Of a DNA stretch of 64,000 bases, positions 43,783 through 53,313 are shown in pieces. Under the pieces are notes generated by a model that saw only the letters and a list, made by a program, of their open reading frames with translations, had not been told where the DNA came from and searched no databases. Made by a program: the position numbers and the translations under genes. Within the stretch, counting starts at the first letter, position 1. Every line of letters starts with the position of its first letter. This stretch comes from Closterium sp. Naga37s-1 (Eukaryota > Streptophyta > Zygnematophyceae > Desmidiales > Closteriaceae): contig CANJKZ010001146.1 in the NCBI GenBank assembly GCA_947471745.1, forward strand, positions 1,886,501-1,950,500, read 5' to 3'.

Positions 43783-46700
43783 TTGAACTGCCCTTTTGTG
43801 TAGAGGATGAAGGGCTGGTCTGCTGCTGGCAGCCGCAGCACTGTCGCTGTCTTCACGGCTGTCATGAGGTCTTGCAGTGCCTGTCTCTGCTGCTCTCCCC
43901 ACTCCCATGCCTTGTCCTCCCGCAGCATCCCATTTAGTACTGTCGCTCGTTTGCTGAAGTTCGGCACGAAGCGCCTGTAGTAGCTGAGGAAGCCCAAGAC
44001 CGCACGCAGCCCTGACTTGTCTCTTGGTTCCCTCAGCCTGTCCAGCACTTGCACCTTCGCTTGCTGGGTACCAATCTGCCCCCCTGTGACCTCATACCCA
44101 AGATACTGCACTGTCCGCTCCCCCCACCTGCACTTGTTGGGATGGCAGGTGAGCCCTGCCCCTTCTATGGCGGTCAATGTCCTCTCCACGTCCTCCAGGT
44201 GCTGCTGTTCGGTCAAGCTGAAGATCACGACATCATCAATATAGCACGCCGCGTGTTCTATTTCCCGCAGCACCGCGTCCATGACTCTCTGAAACACCGC
44301 CGAGGCGTTCCTCAGACCGAAGGGCATGTAAAGCCACTCGTACAGCCCATCCGGTCCGTGGAAAGCCGTTTTCTTCACATCCTCCTCTCTGATCTTGATT
44401 TGATTGAACCCCTGTCGCAGGTCCAGCGTCGTGAAGAACACTCCGTCAGCCAGCTTGTCAAAGAGCTCTTCCGCCATCGGCATTGGGTATCTATCTGGCG
44501 CTGTAATTTTGTTGAGATCCCTGTAGTCCCCGCACATCCTCCTACTCAGCACCTCGCCTGTCAAGTCCTTCCTGGCCGCCACCACGGTTGGGGTAGCGTA
44601 TTCTGATTCTGACCTCCTGATCAGTCCGGCTTCCAGTAACTCCTTTATCCTCTCCCTGCAGATCACTTCATCCCCTGGTGGCATCTTCCTCCTGCGGTGG
44701 AACACCGGCTCATCACTACTCAATTTCAGCGCCATCTCTTTGATCTTGCACTTCCCCAACTCCAGCAGTGTGAAGGCGAAGCCCTTCCGATGCCTTGCCA
44801 GCAGTGCCCGCATCGCTGCCTTCCCTTCTTCGCTCATGCTCTCACCTATCTTCCACTCTGGCTCCTCTTTCTGCAGGCAGGCCCACACCCCTTGCCTCAC
44901 CGTCGCCACTGTGTTTTCTCCCTCCTTCAATCCCCAGTGCAGCACTGTCTCCTTCCACATCCGCTGCACCAACCACCTCATCATGTACCCATCCATGGCA
45001 TTCCCCAATGCCCGTCTCCGTTCCTTCTCGCTCACGCCTGGGGCTGCTGTAGCGTTCTCCTTGTATCCCATGGCCAGCTCCCTCTCCAAGGCCGTGGGCT
45101 CTTCCCACTGTCCCTTCCTGTGGTCATGCACCAATCCTGGGCCTGGCTGCTTCCCATCCATCTGATAGCCTGCTGCCCCCTCATATGACACCAGGGTAGG
45201 CAGTGCCTGCCTTTCCTGTCCCACCTGGTTGCAGGAATAATGCCTGCTGTAGCCCTTCTTGGTCACTGGTGCTGGCGTTCTTCCTGGCTCCAATATGTCG
45301 CTCAGCTTCCGTCCCCCAGCTCTCTGCACCCCTTCTATTTCCTTCTGCAGGTCTTCTACTGGTACCACATTCTGCCAGTACATCCTGAGCCTGTGCGCAT
45401 ATGCTCCCATCCGCGCCGCATCACTGCTCACTCCTTTCCCCACCTGTCTGGTCACTCTCTCCCTTACTAGTCTTATCGGTTCTCTCACGTCTCCCTCCAT
45501 ATCCAAGTGCTCCAGCAGGTAAGCCACTCTGCCTTGCCTCGCCTGCACCCACTCCATGACTCTGAACAGATCCTCCATCAGTTGTGTTCGTAGGTCTTGC
45601 TCACCCTTGCCCTTCCCTGCCCATGATACCCCTTGGCATTCCCACCCTGCCACCAACAGGTCCACGTGCCCCCAGCTTGCTACCTCAGCTTCCGTAATGG
45701 CCCTTACATCGTTCACTCCTCTGCTCATTGCTGCCTTGATCACCTCTCCCTGCAGCAGCTCCGGGAACTCTCTGTGCAACTCCCACGCCTGATGCTCCGC
45801 TATTTTCCTCACTTCTGGTGCTTTCTCCACGTAAATCCACTGCTTTACTGCAATTCCATTTCGCGCCACTGCTGCCAGTCCCGCCCCGATTCCTCCGAAC
45901 AGCTCCACCAGCCGAATGGGTTGCTGCCAATCGGTCTGCTGGCTAGGTTCGTCCATGAAACGCATCCTGGGCTCCCCACCTTGTCCCTTGCCTGTTGCGG
46001 CCTGCTTCGCTGTCACCTCCTTCAGATCTGCCCTGTAGGCCCTTTTTGGCTCGGTCCTGACAAACTGCACCGGCAGCTGCCCCAGTGGCTCACCCTTCCT
46101 CCACCACCTGGTTCTGAACTCCACTGTCTCCTTCCAGAAGCAGATGGTCATGCCCAATGCAAAGATCATCTCTGTGCCCACCAGGACGTCAAAATCTTCT
46201 GACTCTGAGATCCCGCACCTGATTCTAACCGGCGTCTCATGCTTCTCCCCCTTCAGCACCGTCAGTTCTATTGGAGTCCTCGTACAAGGCATCCACTTCG
46301 ACTCTCCCCCCTCTGCTGTCATCACTAGCATCCCCTTCACCACATGCCTGTCAGGTGCCCACAGTCCCAGCTTCTCGGCCATCCCCTTTCCGAGTATCAC
46401 GCTCTGCGCTCCAGTGTTTATAATAGCCGTCTTAGCCTTCTCCCCTTCCACTGACAGCGCACCACCTTGGATCAGCAGCACGGAAGTCTGGCAAGCCAAC
46501 CTCTCCTGGGGGTGCCGTGCTGCTGTGCATCTCTCCTCCTTTTCCTCCGGCTTCTGTCCTCTCTCCCGCTCCTTTCTCAGCTGCTCCTTCCGTGCATCCT
46601 TTCCTCCGCTGCGCAACCCCATCTCCTCCCTTCCTCGCCATGCCATGTATGCTGGTTGCTCCTCATGCTCCATCTCATTCTCTCCTCTTCCCGCCCAGAC

Positions 46701-49208
46701 CATGAACGCGGCTTCCTCATCCTGCTCCACATCTTCTTCCTCCTCTTCCTTGGCGTACATCCCCGCCTCTGCTTCCCGTCGTGGTCCCATTGCCTGCAGC
46801 TGGGCCTGCAGCCTGCTGATTTGCTTCTCCAGATCTTCTGGTGACTTCTTCGCTGCTCCCTCTCGCTGATAACACTCCTTTGCTGCATGCCCTCCTTTCC
46901 CACAGACTTCACACTTCGGTGCCGTTGGACATTCCCGCCGCCGATGCCCTGGCTTGCCACAGGAGTCACAGTTCTTGCAGTCTCGGCGCAAGTGTCCTGG
47001 CTGCCCACATCTGTGGCATGTTTGTGTGTCAGGCCTGGTCTCCTCTCTTCCCGCTGCCCTGTCCTTCTCCTCCGGTATCATGGCCGCAGCCCATGTAGGC
47101 CCCCTGCCTCGCTCCGCCTGTCTGGGCCTGTATGCTTCATATTTCCTCTGCGCCAGCTCCATCTTCTCTGCCAGTTCAAACACCTCTTCAAGCGTTGTGT
47201 CGGCCCCCATCTCATACACCTTCATCCGCAGTCCGCTTCCCAAAGTGCCCTCCAGCCCATCCAGGAATTTACTCACGAGCAGGGCCATGTCTGCGCAAGT
47301 CACATCCTCTGCCAGGTTGACCAGCCGGTTATAGTAGGTGAGTAGTGACTCGCCCCGCCCCTTCCTGAAATCTTGGAATTCCCTGATCTTCTCTGCGGTG
47401 TGACCTGGAAACTGCCGTTTCAGCCGCCTCAGGAATGCTTCAGTAGGGTCTTCCCCGTACCTTCCTGCCCTTTCCAGTAGCTCATCCATCTTCATCCTGT
47501 ACAATGTCTCCGCCTCCCCTTCCAATGTGTTTGGCAGACTCAGGAAAAAGTCCACCGAGTCCATGCCGCTCCTTTCGCATCTGTACCGCACGTTGCCCAC
47601 CTGCATCAGGTAATTCTTCAGCGTGGGGCCCGTGCGCTGATCTCCTGAGAAGCGTGCTGGCACTTCCACTCTCGTGGCCATTACCGTGCTTCCCTTGCCT
47701 TCTCCCCACGCCTCGCTCAGCCCTCCTGCTGATCTCCCTGATGCTCCTCTCTCTCTCGCCCGCAGTATTCCTTCCCTCGCCTCTCTAGCCCATTCTAGGC
47801 TGTGCATCAGCCCGCTGCCTTCCTCTCTGCTGTTGCGTTGATCCCGTCCTCCCTCACTGGTGCGTCTTCCGTCATGCTGCCAGTACCGATCAGGTGAGTG
47901 ATACCCTCCGCCGCGCCCCTCATCCCTGCTCTGTTGCCAAAGCTGCGAGCCGTATCCGCCTCCCCGGCTTTCTCCATGTTGCCTGTGCCAGTCGGGCGAG
48001 CGCGTCTCGCTTCCCCACCTCTCTCCATGATACCGTTGCAGATCAGGCGAGCGGTAGTCGCCTCCGCGTCTCTCATCACGAGGGTAACGAGGACCTGGAA
48101 AGTGCAGCTCCCCCCCGCTTCTCCAGTTGTGATACCTCCGCGGATCTGGTGAGCGCACACTTCCCCCGCGTCCACTGTCCTGGTGCCGCCGTTGCTCTGG
48201 CGAGCGGTAGCCGCCTCTGCGCCTTTCTTCCTGCAGCTGCTGCCGTCCTGGCGAGCGGTAGCTGCTTCCGTGCCTCCCGTCCTCGTGCGGGAGACGTGGA
48301 TCTGGCGAGCGCGCGCCGCCACCGCGTTCCCCGTCACGATTCTGCCGCCGATCTGGCGAGCGCGTACCGCCGCCACGCCCCCCCTCCCGATACATCCGTG
48401 GATCTGGCGAGCGCGTGCCTCCGTCGCGTCCCCCATCACGATTCAGCCGAGGCTCTGGCGAGCGCGCACCGCCGCCGCGTCCTCCGTCCGAACGCGCGCC
48501 GCCGCCACGTCCCTCGTCACGCTGCTGACGCGGATCTGGAGAGCGCGCGCCACTGCCACGCCCCCCGCCGTCACCTTTCTCTCCGTCGCGCGGCAGGTCT
48601 CGAGTACCGCCCTTTCCTTCTGCCTCCGCCGTTCTCGGCTCCGCCGCCACGCCCGCTTGCGCGGGATCGTCGTCATCAACTCCAGCGGGCATCTCGCGCT
48701 GCTCGCCTGCGCCTTCCTCCTGGGGTTCGTCATCGCCCTTGGTCTCGCCTTCACGATTCGTCTCACGCACTCGATTCGCCGAGTCGGCCTCGTCTTCTCC
48801 ATCCACATCAAGATCGCCTTGGCGACCCGAGAAGAGCTCCTCCAGACCTCGCCCGCGACTTCTCTCTTCGCGACGGCGATAGCCTTCCTCCGGCGAGCGG
48901 TATGCTCCCGTGTCCTGGCGGTACCCACGACCGCCATCCGCTCCGTGACGCCCGTCCGTCCGCCACGGGTCACTCCCCGTCGTGACGGATCCAGATCCGC
49001 CTCTTCCTTCTCGGGCGGATCCTCCCTCCTGGCGATCTGGCGCGAGAGGGACCTGATCCGCACGAAAGGCCGGCCTCCGCGGCGATCGCTCAGGCCGCCG
49101 CGGCGACCTCTCCAGCGAGCGCCCGCGCTCACGTGAGCGTTCGCGCCGCGAGCGATCCGCCTCACGGCGACCATAATTCCTGCCGTGACGCATCTCGTAC
49201 ACATCCAT
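43770..49208 (-). CDS. Ty3/gypsy polyprotein with embedded DNMT3-like methyltransferase (3' truncated)
   Basis: One uninterrupted frame of 1812 codons runs from ATG at 49208. The first 200 residues are Arg/Glu-rich. Residues about 217-443 hold RS/RGG-like repeats (RSPDPR ... DGGRGGG). A gag domain is at about 520-690 and three CCHC zinc knuckles at 731-779 (CHRCGQPGHLRRDC first). The protease region is near 929 and has INTGAQSVIL where D-T-G is expected. A C5-methyltransferase-like domain spans about 1095-1420, then RT at about 1500-1806 (CGDYRDLNK, LDLRQGFNQIKI, YIDD at 44232-44243, LGYEV). The frame loses homology just after PFILYT, where RNase H should start, and runs into (TTTAGGG)4; RNase H, integrase and LTRs are absent. 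The long open frame suggests recent decay, but this copy cannot transpose by itself. Confidence 0.93.
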   Translation of the reverse strand: MDVYEMRHGRNYGRREADRSRRERSRERGRSLERSPRRPERSPRRPAFRADQVPLAPDRQEGGSAREGRGGSGSVTTGSDPWRTDGRHGADGGRGYRQDTGAYRSPEEGYRRREERSRGRGLEELFSGRQGDLDVDGEDEADSANRVRETNREGETKGDDEPQEEGAGEQREMPAGVDDDDPAQAGVAAEPRTAEAEGKGGTRDLPRDGEKGDGGGRGSGARSPDPRQQRDEGRGGGARSDGGRGGGARSPEPRLNRDGGRDGGTRSPDPRMYREGGRGGGTRSPDRRQNRDGERGGGARSPDPRLPHEDGRHGSSYRSPGRQQLQEERRRGGYRSPEQRRHQDSGRGGSVRSPDPRRYHNWRSGGELHFPGPRYPRDERRGGDYRSPDLQRYHGERWGSETRSPDWHRQHGESRGGGYGSQLWQQSRDEGRGGGYHSPDRYWQHDGRRTSEGGRDQRNSREEGSGLMHSLEWAREAREGILRARERGASGRSAGGLSEAWGEGKGSTVMATRVEVPARFSGDQRTGPTLKNYLMQVGNVRYRCERSGMDSVDFFLSLPNTLEGEAETLYRMKMDELLERAGRYGEDPTEAFLRRLKRQFPGHTAEKIREFQDFRKGRGESLLTYYNRLVNLAEDVTCADMALLVSKFLDGLEGTLGSGLRMKVYEMGADTTLEEVFELAEKMELAQRKYEAYRPRQAERGRGPTWAAAMIPEEKDRAAGREETRPDTQTCHRCGQPGHLRRDCKNCDSCGKPGHRRRECPTAPKCEVCGKGGHAAKECYQREGAAKKSPEDLEKQISRLQAQLQAMGPRREAEAGMYAKEEEEEDVEQDEEAAFMVWAGRGENEMEHEEQPAYMAWRGREEMGLRSGGKDARKEQLRKERERGQKPEEKEERCTAARHPQERLACQTSVLLIQGGALSVEGEKAKTAIINTGAQSVILGKGMAEKLGLWAPDRHVVKGMLVMTAEGGESKWMPCTRTPIELTVLKGEKHETPVRIRCGISESEDFDVLVGTEMIFALGMTICFWKETVEFRTRWWRKGEPLGQLPVQFVRTEPKRAYRADLKEVTAKQAATGKGQGGEPRMRFMDEPSQQTDWQQPIRLVELFGGIGAGLAAVARNGIAVKQWIYVEKAPEVRKIAEHQAWELHREFPELLQGEVIKAAMSRGVNDVRAITEAEVASWGHVDLLVAGWECQGVSWAGKGKGEQDLRTQLMEDLFRVMEWVQARQGRVAYLLEHLDMEGDVREPIRLVRERVTRQVGKGVSSDAARMGAYAHRLRMYWQNVVPVEDLQKEIEGVQRAGGRKLSDILEPGRTPAPVTKKGYSRHYSCNQVGQERQALPTLVSYEGAAGYQMDGKQPGPGLVHDHRKGQWEEPTALERELAMGYKENATAAPGVSEKERRRALGNAMDGYMMRWLVQRMWKETVLHWGLKEGENTVATVRQGVWACLQKEEPEWKIGESMSEEGKAAMRALLARHRKGFAFTLLELGKCKIKEMALKLSSDEPVFHRRRKMPPGDEVICRERIKELLEAGLIRRSESEYATPTVVAARKDLTGEVLSRRMCGDYRDLNKITAPDRYPMPMAEELFDKLADGVFFTTLDLRQGFNQIKIREEDVKKTAFHGPDGLYEWLYMPFGLRNASAVFQRVMDAVLREIEHAACYIDDVVIFSLTEQQHLEDVERTLTAIEGAGLTCHPNKCRWGERTVQYLGYEVTGGQIGTQQAKVQVLDRLREPRDKSGLRAVLGFLSYYRRFVPNFSKRATVLNGMLREDKAWEWGEQQRQALQDLMTAVKTATVLRLPAADQPFILYTKGQFNPKP
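44950..45925 (-). other. DNMT3-like cytosine-5 methyltransferase domain inside the gypsy polyprotein
   Basis: Motifs occur in the ordinary I-to-X order, unlike the rearranged order of plant DRM enzymes. Motif I is LVELFGGIGAGLAAV (about 45870-45915), followed by an acidic YVEK (motif II). Motif IV is LVAGWECQGVSWAG with the candidate catalytic Cys codon at 45636-45638 (residue 1191). Motif VI is LLEHLD, motif VIII is AHRLRMYWQN and motif X is RALGNAMDGYMM (about 44975-45015). The AHRxRxxWxN form of motif VIII and the spacing resemble DNMT3 best. Two departures are Glu instead of Pro before the Cys, and EHL instead of ENV. The family methylates cytosine C5 using S-adenosylmethionine; whether this copy is active is unknown. 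Confidence 0.88.
47880..48560 (-). repeat. RS/RGG-like coding repeats in the gypsy N-terminus
   Basis: About a dozen degenerate units of roughly 17-19 codons (51-57 bp) encode RSPDPR, a variable basic/Gln stretch, then DGGRGGG or similar. They lie N-terminal to the gag domain. SR dipeptides and GRGGG boxes are features known from RNA-binding and splicing factors; a role in RNA packaging or nuclear targeting is only inference. Confidence 0.8.
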
Positions 49209-49353
49209 GCTTGTACGCGCACCTTTCTGCTTGTTATGAAAGTGACAGAACTCTCACCTCAAAGGTCCTCCCTGAGTGGTGTGCCACCTGCCTGCTCTGG
49301 TAAGGTAACAACAGTCCACTATACGAAAGGATAACAAACAGAAAGCATCAGAG
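49209..49353. other. Gypsy 5' flank / junction to copia E
   Basis: This short region separates the gypsy start codon (minus strand) from the plus-strand copia remnant. I see no LTR, no primer-binding site and no target duplication, so the boundary of either element cannot be fixed. Confidence 0.35.
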
Positions 49354-50847
49354 GTGTGTGTGAGAGTGAACTTACCTGACCCTGGCTCGAACCGTGCATT
49401 TCTCAATGTGCGGCTCGAGCCTAGGTTGGTTCGTTCTCATTGGTTGCAAGGATTTCACCCAAGGTGCTCTCCTACCAACTTCGCGTCAATTTCCCAGCTC
49501 CCACCTACCTATCCTCGAATTTGCAAACACAACATAGCTACACCTCCACTACACCACCATGATACTGGCACCTTATATGCACGACCGTGCATATTCGGTG
49601 ACACATCGCCCATGACGGATGTGGTGGCCCTGAGGGCGATAGTCTCGGCGACGAAGTCGACCCCGGACAGACTACATGCGAGGCTTGCGCACGTCGCCAT
49701 GGACACCATCCAAAGCTCGGCAAAGCACGAAGTCGTCATTGGGCTGGACCTCAGGTCGACTTCTGGCACTGACTCACCGTGTGTCTCGTGCGTCGGTGGG
49801 AAGCTGGCACGACATACCTTCCCCGACCAAGGCTCCGACGACGACGACGTGCTGGCAATCATTCATATCGACCTGTGTGGGCCGTTCCGCGTGGCTGCCA
49901 AGGACGGCAGCCTTTACTTCTTGTTGCTGAAGGACCGCAAGACCCGCTACGTGTGGGTGAGGCCGGTCGTTAAGAAGTCGGATGTGCTGCAGGAGTTCGT
50001 GCAGTGGCTGGCGGTGACTGAGCGGCAGACAAAGAAGTTGGTATTGATGATGCGCTCTGACTGGGGTGGGGAGTTCCTCGGGAAGAAGTTCACCGACTTC
50101 GTGGACGGCAAGGGGATAGTCCACGACCTGACCTGCCTGTACACCCCGCAGCAAAACGGCATGGCAGAGCGGGAGATGAGGACGGTAGTGGAGTCGGTGC
50201 GGACGATGCTGCTGCACATGGGCGTGCAGCACCACTGGTGGCACCTTGCTCTACGGCAGGCCGTCTGGGTCAGCAACTGCCTGGAGAGGTCGACGTTGCC
50301 GCCGGGGATGACACCATACCAGCTGCTGACCGGGAAGAAGCCCGACTTGTCGCTGGCAAGGGTGTGGGGCTGCATGACGCAGTTCTTGGTCCCCGAGCAG
50401 CAGCGAGGTGGAAAGCTAAAGCCGAAGGCCAGGTGGGGCCTTCACCTCGGTGTGTCGGGAGAGAGCAAGGGCTGGGAGCTCCTTGACATCGCCAACAACC
50501 GGGTGGTCACCACGTCGGACGTGGTGTTCTACGAGAACATGTCGCTGGAGGTGTGGAAGTCGGAGCACGGGCCGGCGTCAGAACGGACGTCGACCACCCC
50601 GCCGACGGACACCTCGACGGCGACGCTGCCTCTGCTCACTGAGGTCGATGAGCTTGCTGATGAGGACGCCGAGGTCGTCCGTCCACCTTCCCCTCCCCCT
50701 GCACCCCCTGCCCCTCCCCTCGTGGCCGACCTGCGTGGGCTGACTCCGCTGTCGGCCTCCGGTGATGAGGGGAGCAGTGAGGCGTCGCCTGTGGCGCCAG
50801 CCAAGAGCATCCCGGTGGCCGACGTGACGTCCAGCAAGTCGACATGA
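49354..50847 (+). pseudogene. Integrase region of truncated copia E
   Basis: The open frame begins at 49354, but recognisable copia sequence starts only near 49650: LHARLAHVAMDTI, with an H..C..C zinc region ending SPCVSCVGGKLARHTF. The integrase core has IHIDLCGPFR, MRSDWGGEF and YTPQQNGMAEREMRTVVESV, then VWGCMTQFLVPEQQ and the SDVVFYENMSLEVW end. A Pro/Thr-rich linker leads to a TGA at 50845. Gag and protease are missing. It belongs to a different copia lineage from A and B, with GTC/GAC-rich codon use. The first 90 or so codons are probably not element-derived. Confidence 0.85.
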
Positions 50848-52004
50848 GAGGGAAGTCAACGCCGGCAGGAGAGGAGCAGGCCAAGGTAAAGCCGACGGTG
50901 GTAAAGTCAGCAAAGGGGGCAGAGGCAAGGCAATGGCCGACAGGGGAGCAGGCAGCAGCCAAGCCGACCGGGCAGTCGGCAGGGGAGCCGACCACAGTAG
51001 AGAAGTCGGCATGGACGCCGGCTGTGGAGCAGCAGGATGCTGATGTCAATGACGTTGGTGAAGAGGAAGCTGAGCAGGCTGACGCCGAGGAGTCCACCGA
51101 CACCACCATGGTGGAAGTCGGACCACGGCGGACAGGCCAACTTCGGAGGCCGCCTGACTTCTTCGCCCCAGCTGCCTTCACCACGGTGTACGACGAGGTC
51201 GATGACGACCTGCTGTACGACGATGCCGAGGAGGACAAACACTTGCCAGAGCTCGACCCCGACATGCACGCCGACCCTGAGCACCACTGGGACATCTCGA
51301 CGATGGCGGTGAAGGAGGCCTTAGCAAGCTGGAAGGGCAAGGCGGTGAAGGCCTCCATGGAAGAGGAAATCCGCAGCCTAATCAGCATGGGGACGTGGGA
51401 GCTGGTCGAACGCCCACCCGGGGTGAACATCATGAAGAACAGGTGGGTGCTGACGACGAAGTACCACATCGACGATACCGTCGAGCGCGAGAAGGCGAGG
51501 CTGGTCGTGGAGGGCTTCACACAGGTGTATGGCGCCGACTACGACGAGACGTACGCGCCGGTTAGCAGCTATGTCACGCTGAGGACCTTCCTCAGCATCG
51601 TCGCCGTGCTCAACCTCAACCTGATGCAGCTCGACATGAAGAACGCCTTCTTGCAGAGCAAGCTCGACCGGGTGCTCTACATGTACCAGCCGGACCACTT
51701 CAGCGACGGGACCGGCCGGGTGTGTAAGCTGCTGAAGAGCCTGTACGGGCTGAAGCAGTCGCTGCTGCTGTGGTACAAGGCACTCAACGACGTTCTGGTC
51801 GGCGCCGGGTGGAAGAAGAGCCAGGTCGACGAGGCTCCGTACTTCAAGGTTGACAAGGTGGCCTGCTGGGTGCTGGTCTACGTCGACGACCTGCTCGCTG
51901 CCAGCAGCAGTGCCGAGATGCTGAAAGAGCTGAAGGAGCTGCTGGAGGCCGCCTTCGAGCTGCGGGAGATCTCGCCGGTGCAGAAGTACCTCGGGCTGGA
52001 GAAT
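50844..52004 (+). pseudogene. Reverse transcriptase of truncated copia E
   Basis: This frame overlaps the integrase frame by ATGA (50844-50847). After an acidic linker the RT shows ALASWKGKAVKASMEEEIRS, WELVERPPGVNIMKNRWVL, YDETYAPVSSYVTLRTFL, LDMKNAFLQSKL, SLYGLKQSLLLWYKAL and the catalytic YVDD at 51879-51890. It stops being copia at KYLGLE, where satellite DNA begins (52005), so the RNase H and 3' end are lost. Confidence 0.88.
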
Positions 52005-53120
52005 AATGCACGATTTTCTCTGTACATGTGCGTTAGATACCTTTCAAACCTTGTTAGTTCACTAGATAAATATATTTTCTACCTTCTGTTTGAGTGAGAC
52101 AGCTAGATTCCCTGTACTTTGTGAGATCTGAGCGCTTCCGTTCTCCTTGGCACTTGCACTCTAAGTTCCCATACTGACCTCCCTGGCCAATGCACCATTT
52201 TCTCTATACATGTGCGTTAGATACCTTTCAAACCTTTTTAGTTGACTAGATTAATATATTTCCCACATTCTGATCGAGTGAGACCGCTAGATTCCCTGTA
52301 CTTTGAGAGATCAAAGCGTTTCCGTTCTCCCTGGCCCCACTTGCACTATAAGTGCGAATGTCGGCCAGACTGGCCGATGCACCATTTTCTCTATACATGT
52401 GCGTTAGATACCTTTCAAACCTTTCTAGTTCACTAGATTAATATATTTTCTACCTTTTGTTTGAGTGAGACCGCTAGATTCCCTGTACTTTGCGAGATCT
52501 CAGCGCTTCCGTTCTCCCTGACACTTGCACTCTAAGTTCCCATACCGACCTGCCTGGCCAATGCACCATTTTTTCTATACATGTGCGTTAGATACCTTTC
52601 AAACCTTATTAGTTCACTAGATTCAAATATATTTAATACCTACGGATTGGGTGAGACCGCTAGATTCCCTGTACTTTGCGAGATCTGAGCGTTTCCGTTC
52701 TCATTGGCACTTGTACTCTAAGTTCCCATACCGACCTACCTGACCAATGCACCATTTCCCCATACATGTGCCTTAGATACCTTCCAAATCTTGTTAGTTC
52801 ACTAGATTAATACATTTCCCACCTTGTGATCGAGTGAGACCGCTAGATTCCATGTACTTTGTGAGATTTGAGCGTTTCCGTTCTCCCTGGCCCCACTTGC
52901 ACTGTAAGTGCGCATGCCGGCCAGACTGGCCGATGCACTATTTTCTCTATACATGTGCGTTAGATACCTTTCAAACCCTTCTAGTTCACTAGATTGATAT
53001 ATTTCCTACCTTCTGTTTGAGTGAGACCGCTAGATTCCCTGTACTTTGCAAGATCTGAGCGCTTCTGTTCTCCTTGGCACTTGCACTTTAAGTTCCCATA
53101 CCGACCTGCCAACAATGCAC
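52005..53120. repeat. 182-187-bp satellite, left segment (6 monomers)
   Basis: Monomers start with AATGCACCATTTTC-type text at 52005, 52189, 52376, 52560, 52746, 52932 and 53114. Conserved words include TACATGTGCGTTAGATACC, AGTTCACTAGATTAATATAT, GAGTGAGACCGCTAGATTCC and GAGCGTTTCCGTTCTCC. Two subtypes differ at the end of the unit: the common form CACTTGCACTCTAAGTTCCC, and a form with CCCCACTTGCACTATAAGTG and GCCGGCCAGACTGGCC (monomers 52189 and 52746). There is no coding capacity. Confidence 0.95.
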
Positions 53121-53300
53121 TGTCAGAATGTTATAATTGTCTAGCCTGCAGTGTGGTACTCTATAGCGAGTACAACCCAATTAGGGTTTCCTATATGTAT
53201 GCCAACTGCTGCTAGTGCAAACCACTCCTTTGCTCATTTCTCGCTTGCCTAGCTAGGTAAACCCTAGCTATGGCTCCTTACTCTCGCTACTATTCTGACA
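53121..53300 (+). repeat. 5' LTR of element F
   Basis: 180 bp, TG...CA, followed at 53301 by the primer-binding site TGGCATCAGAGAC. Confidence 0.93.
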
Positions 53301-53313
53301 TGGCATCAGAGAC

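Noticed and set aside
47894..49136. Plus-strand frames of 200-360 codons opposite the gypsy N-terminus
   Set aside because: They mirror the repetitive Arg/Gly-coding strand; the minus frame has the gag, zinc knuckle, methyltransferase and RT domains.
49375..49400. tRNA T-arm-like text (minus strand GGTTCGAGCC) beside the gypsy start
   Set aside because: The presumed T stem does not pair and no other tRNA arms or CCA-complementary primer site are present.
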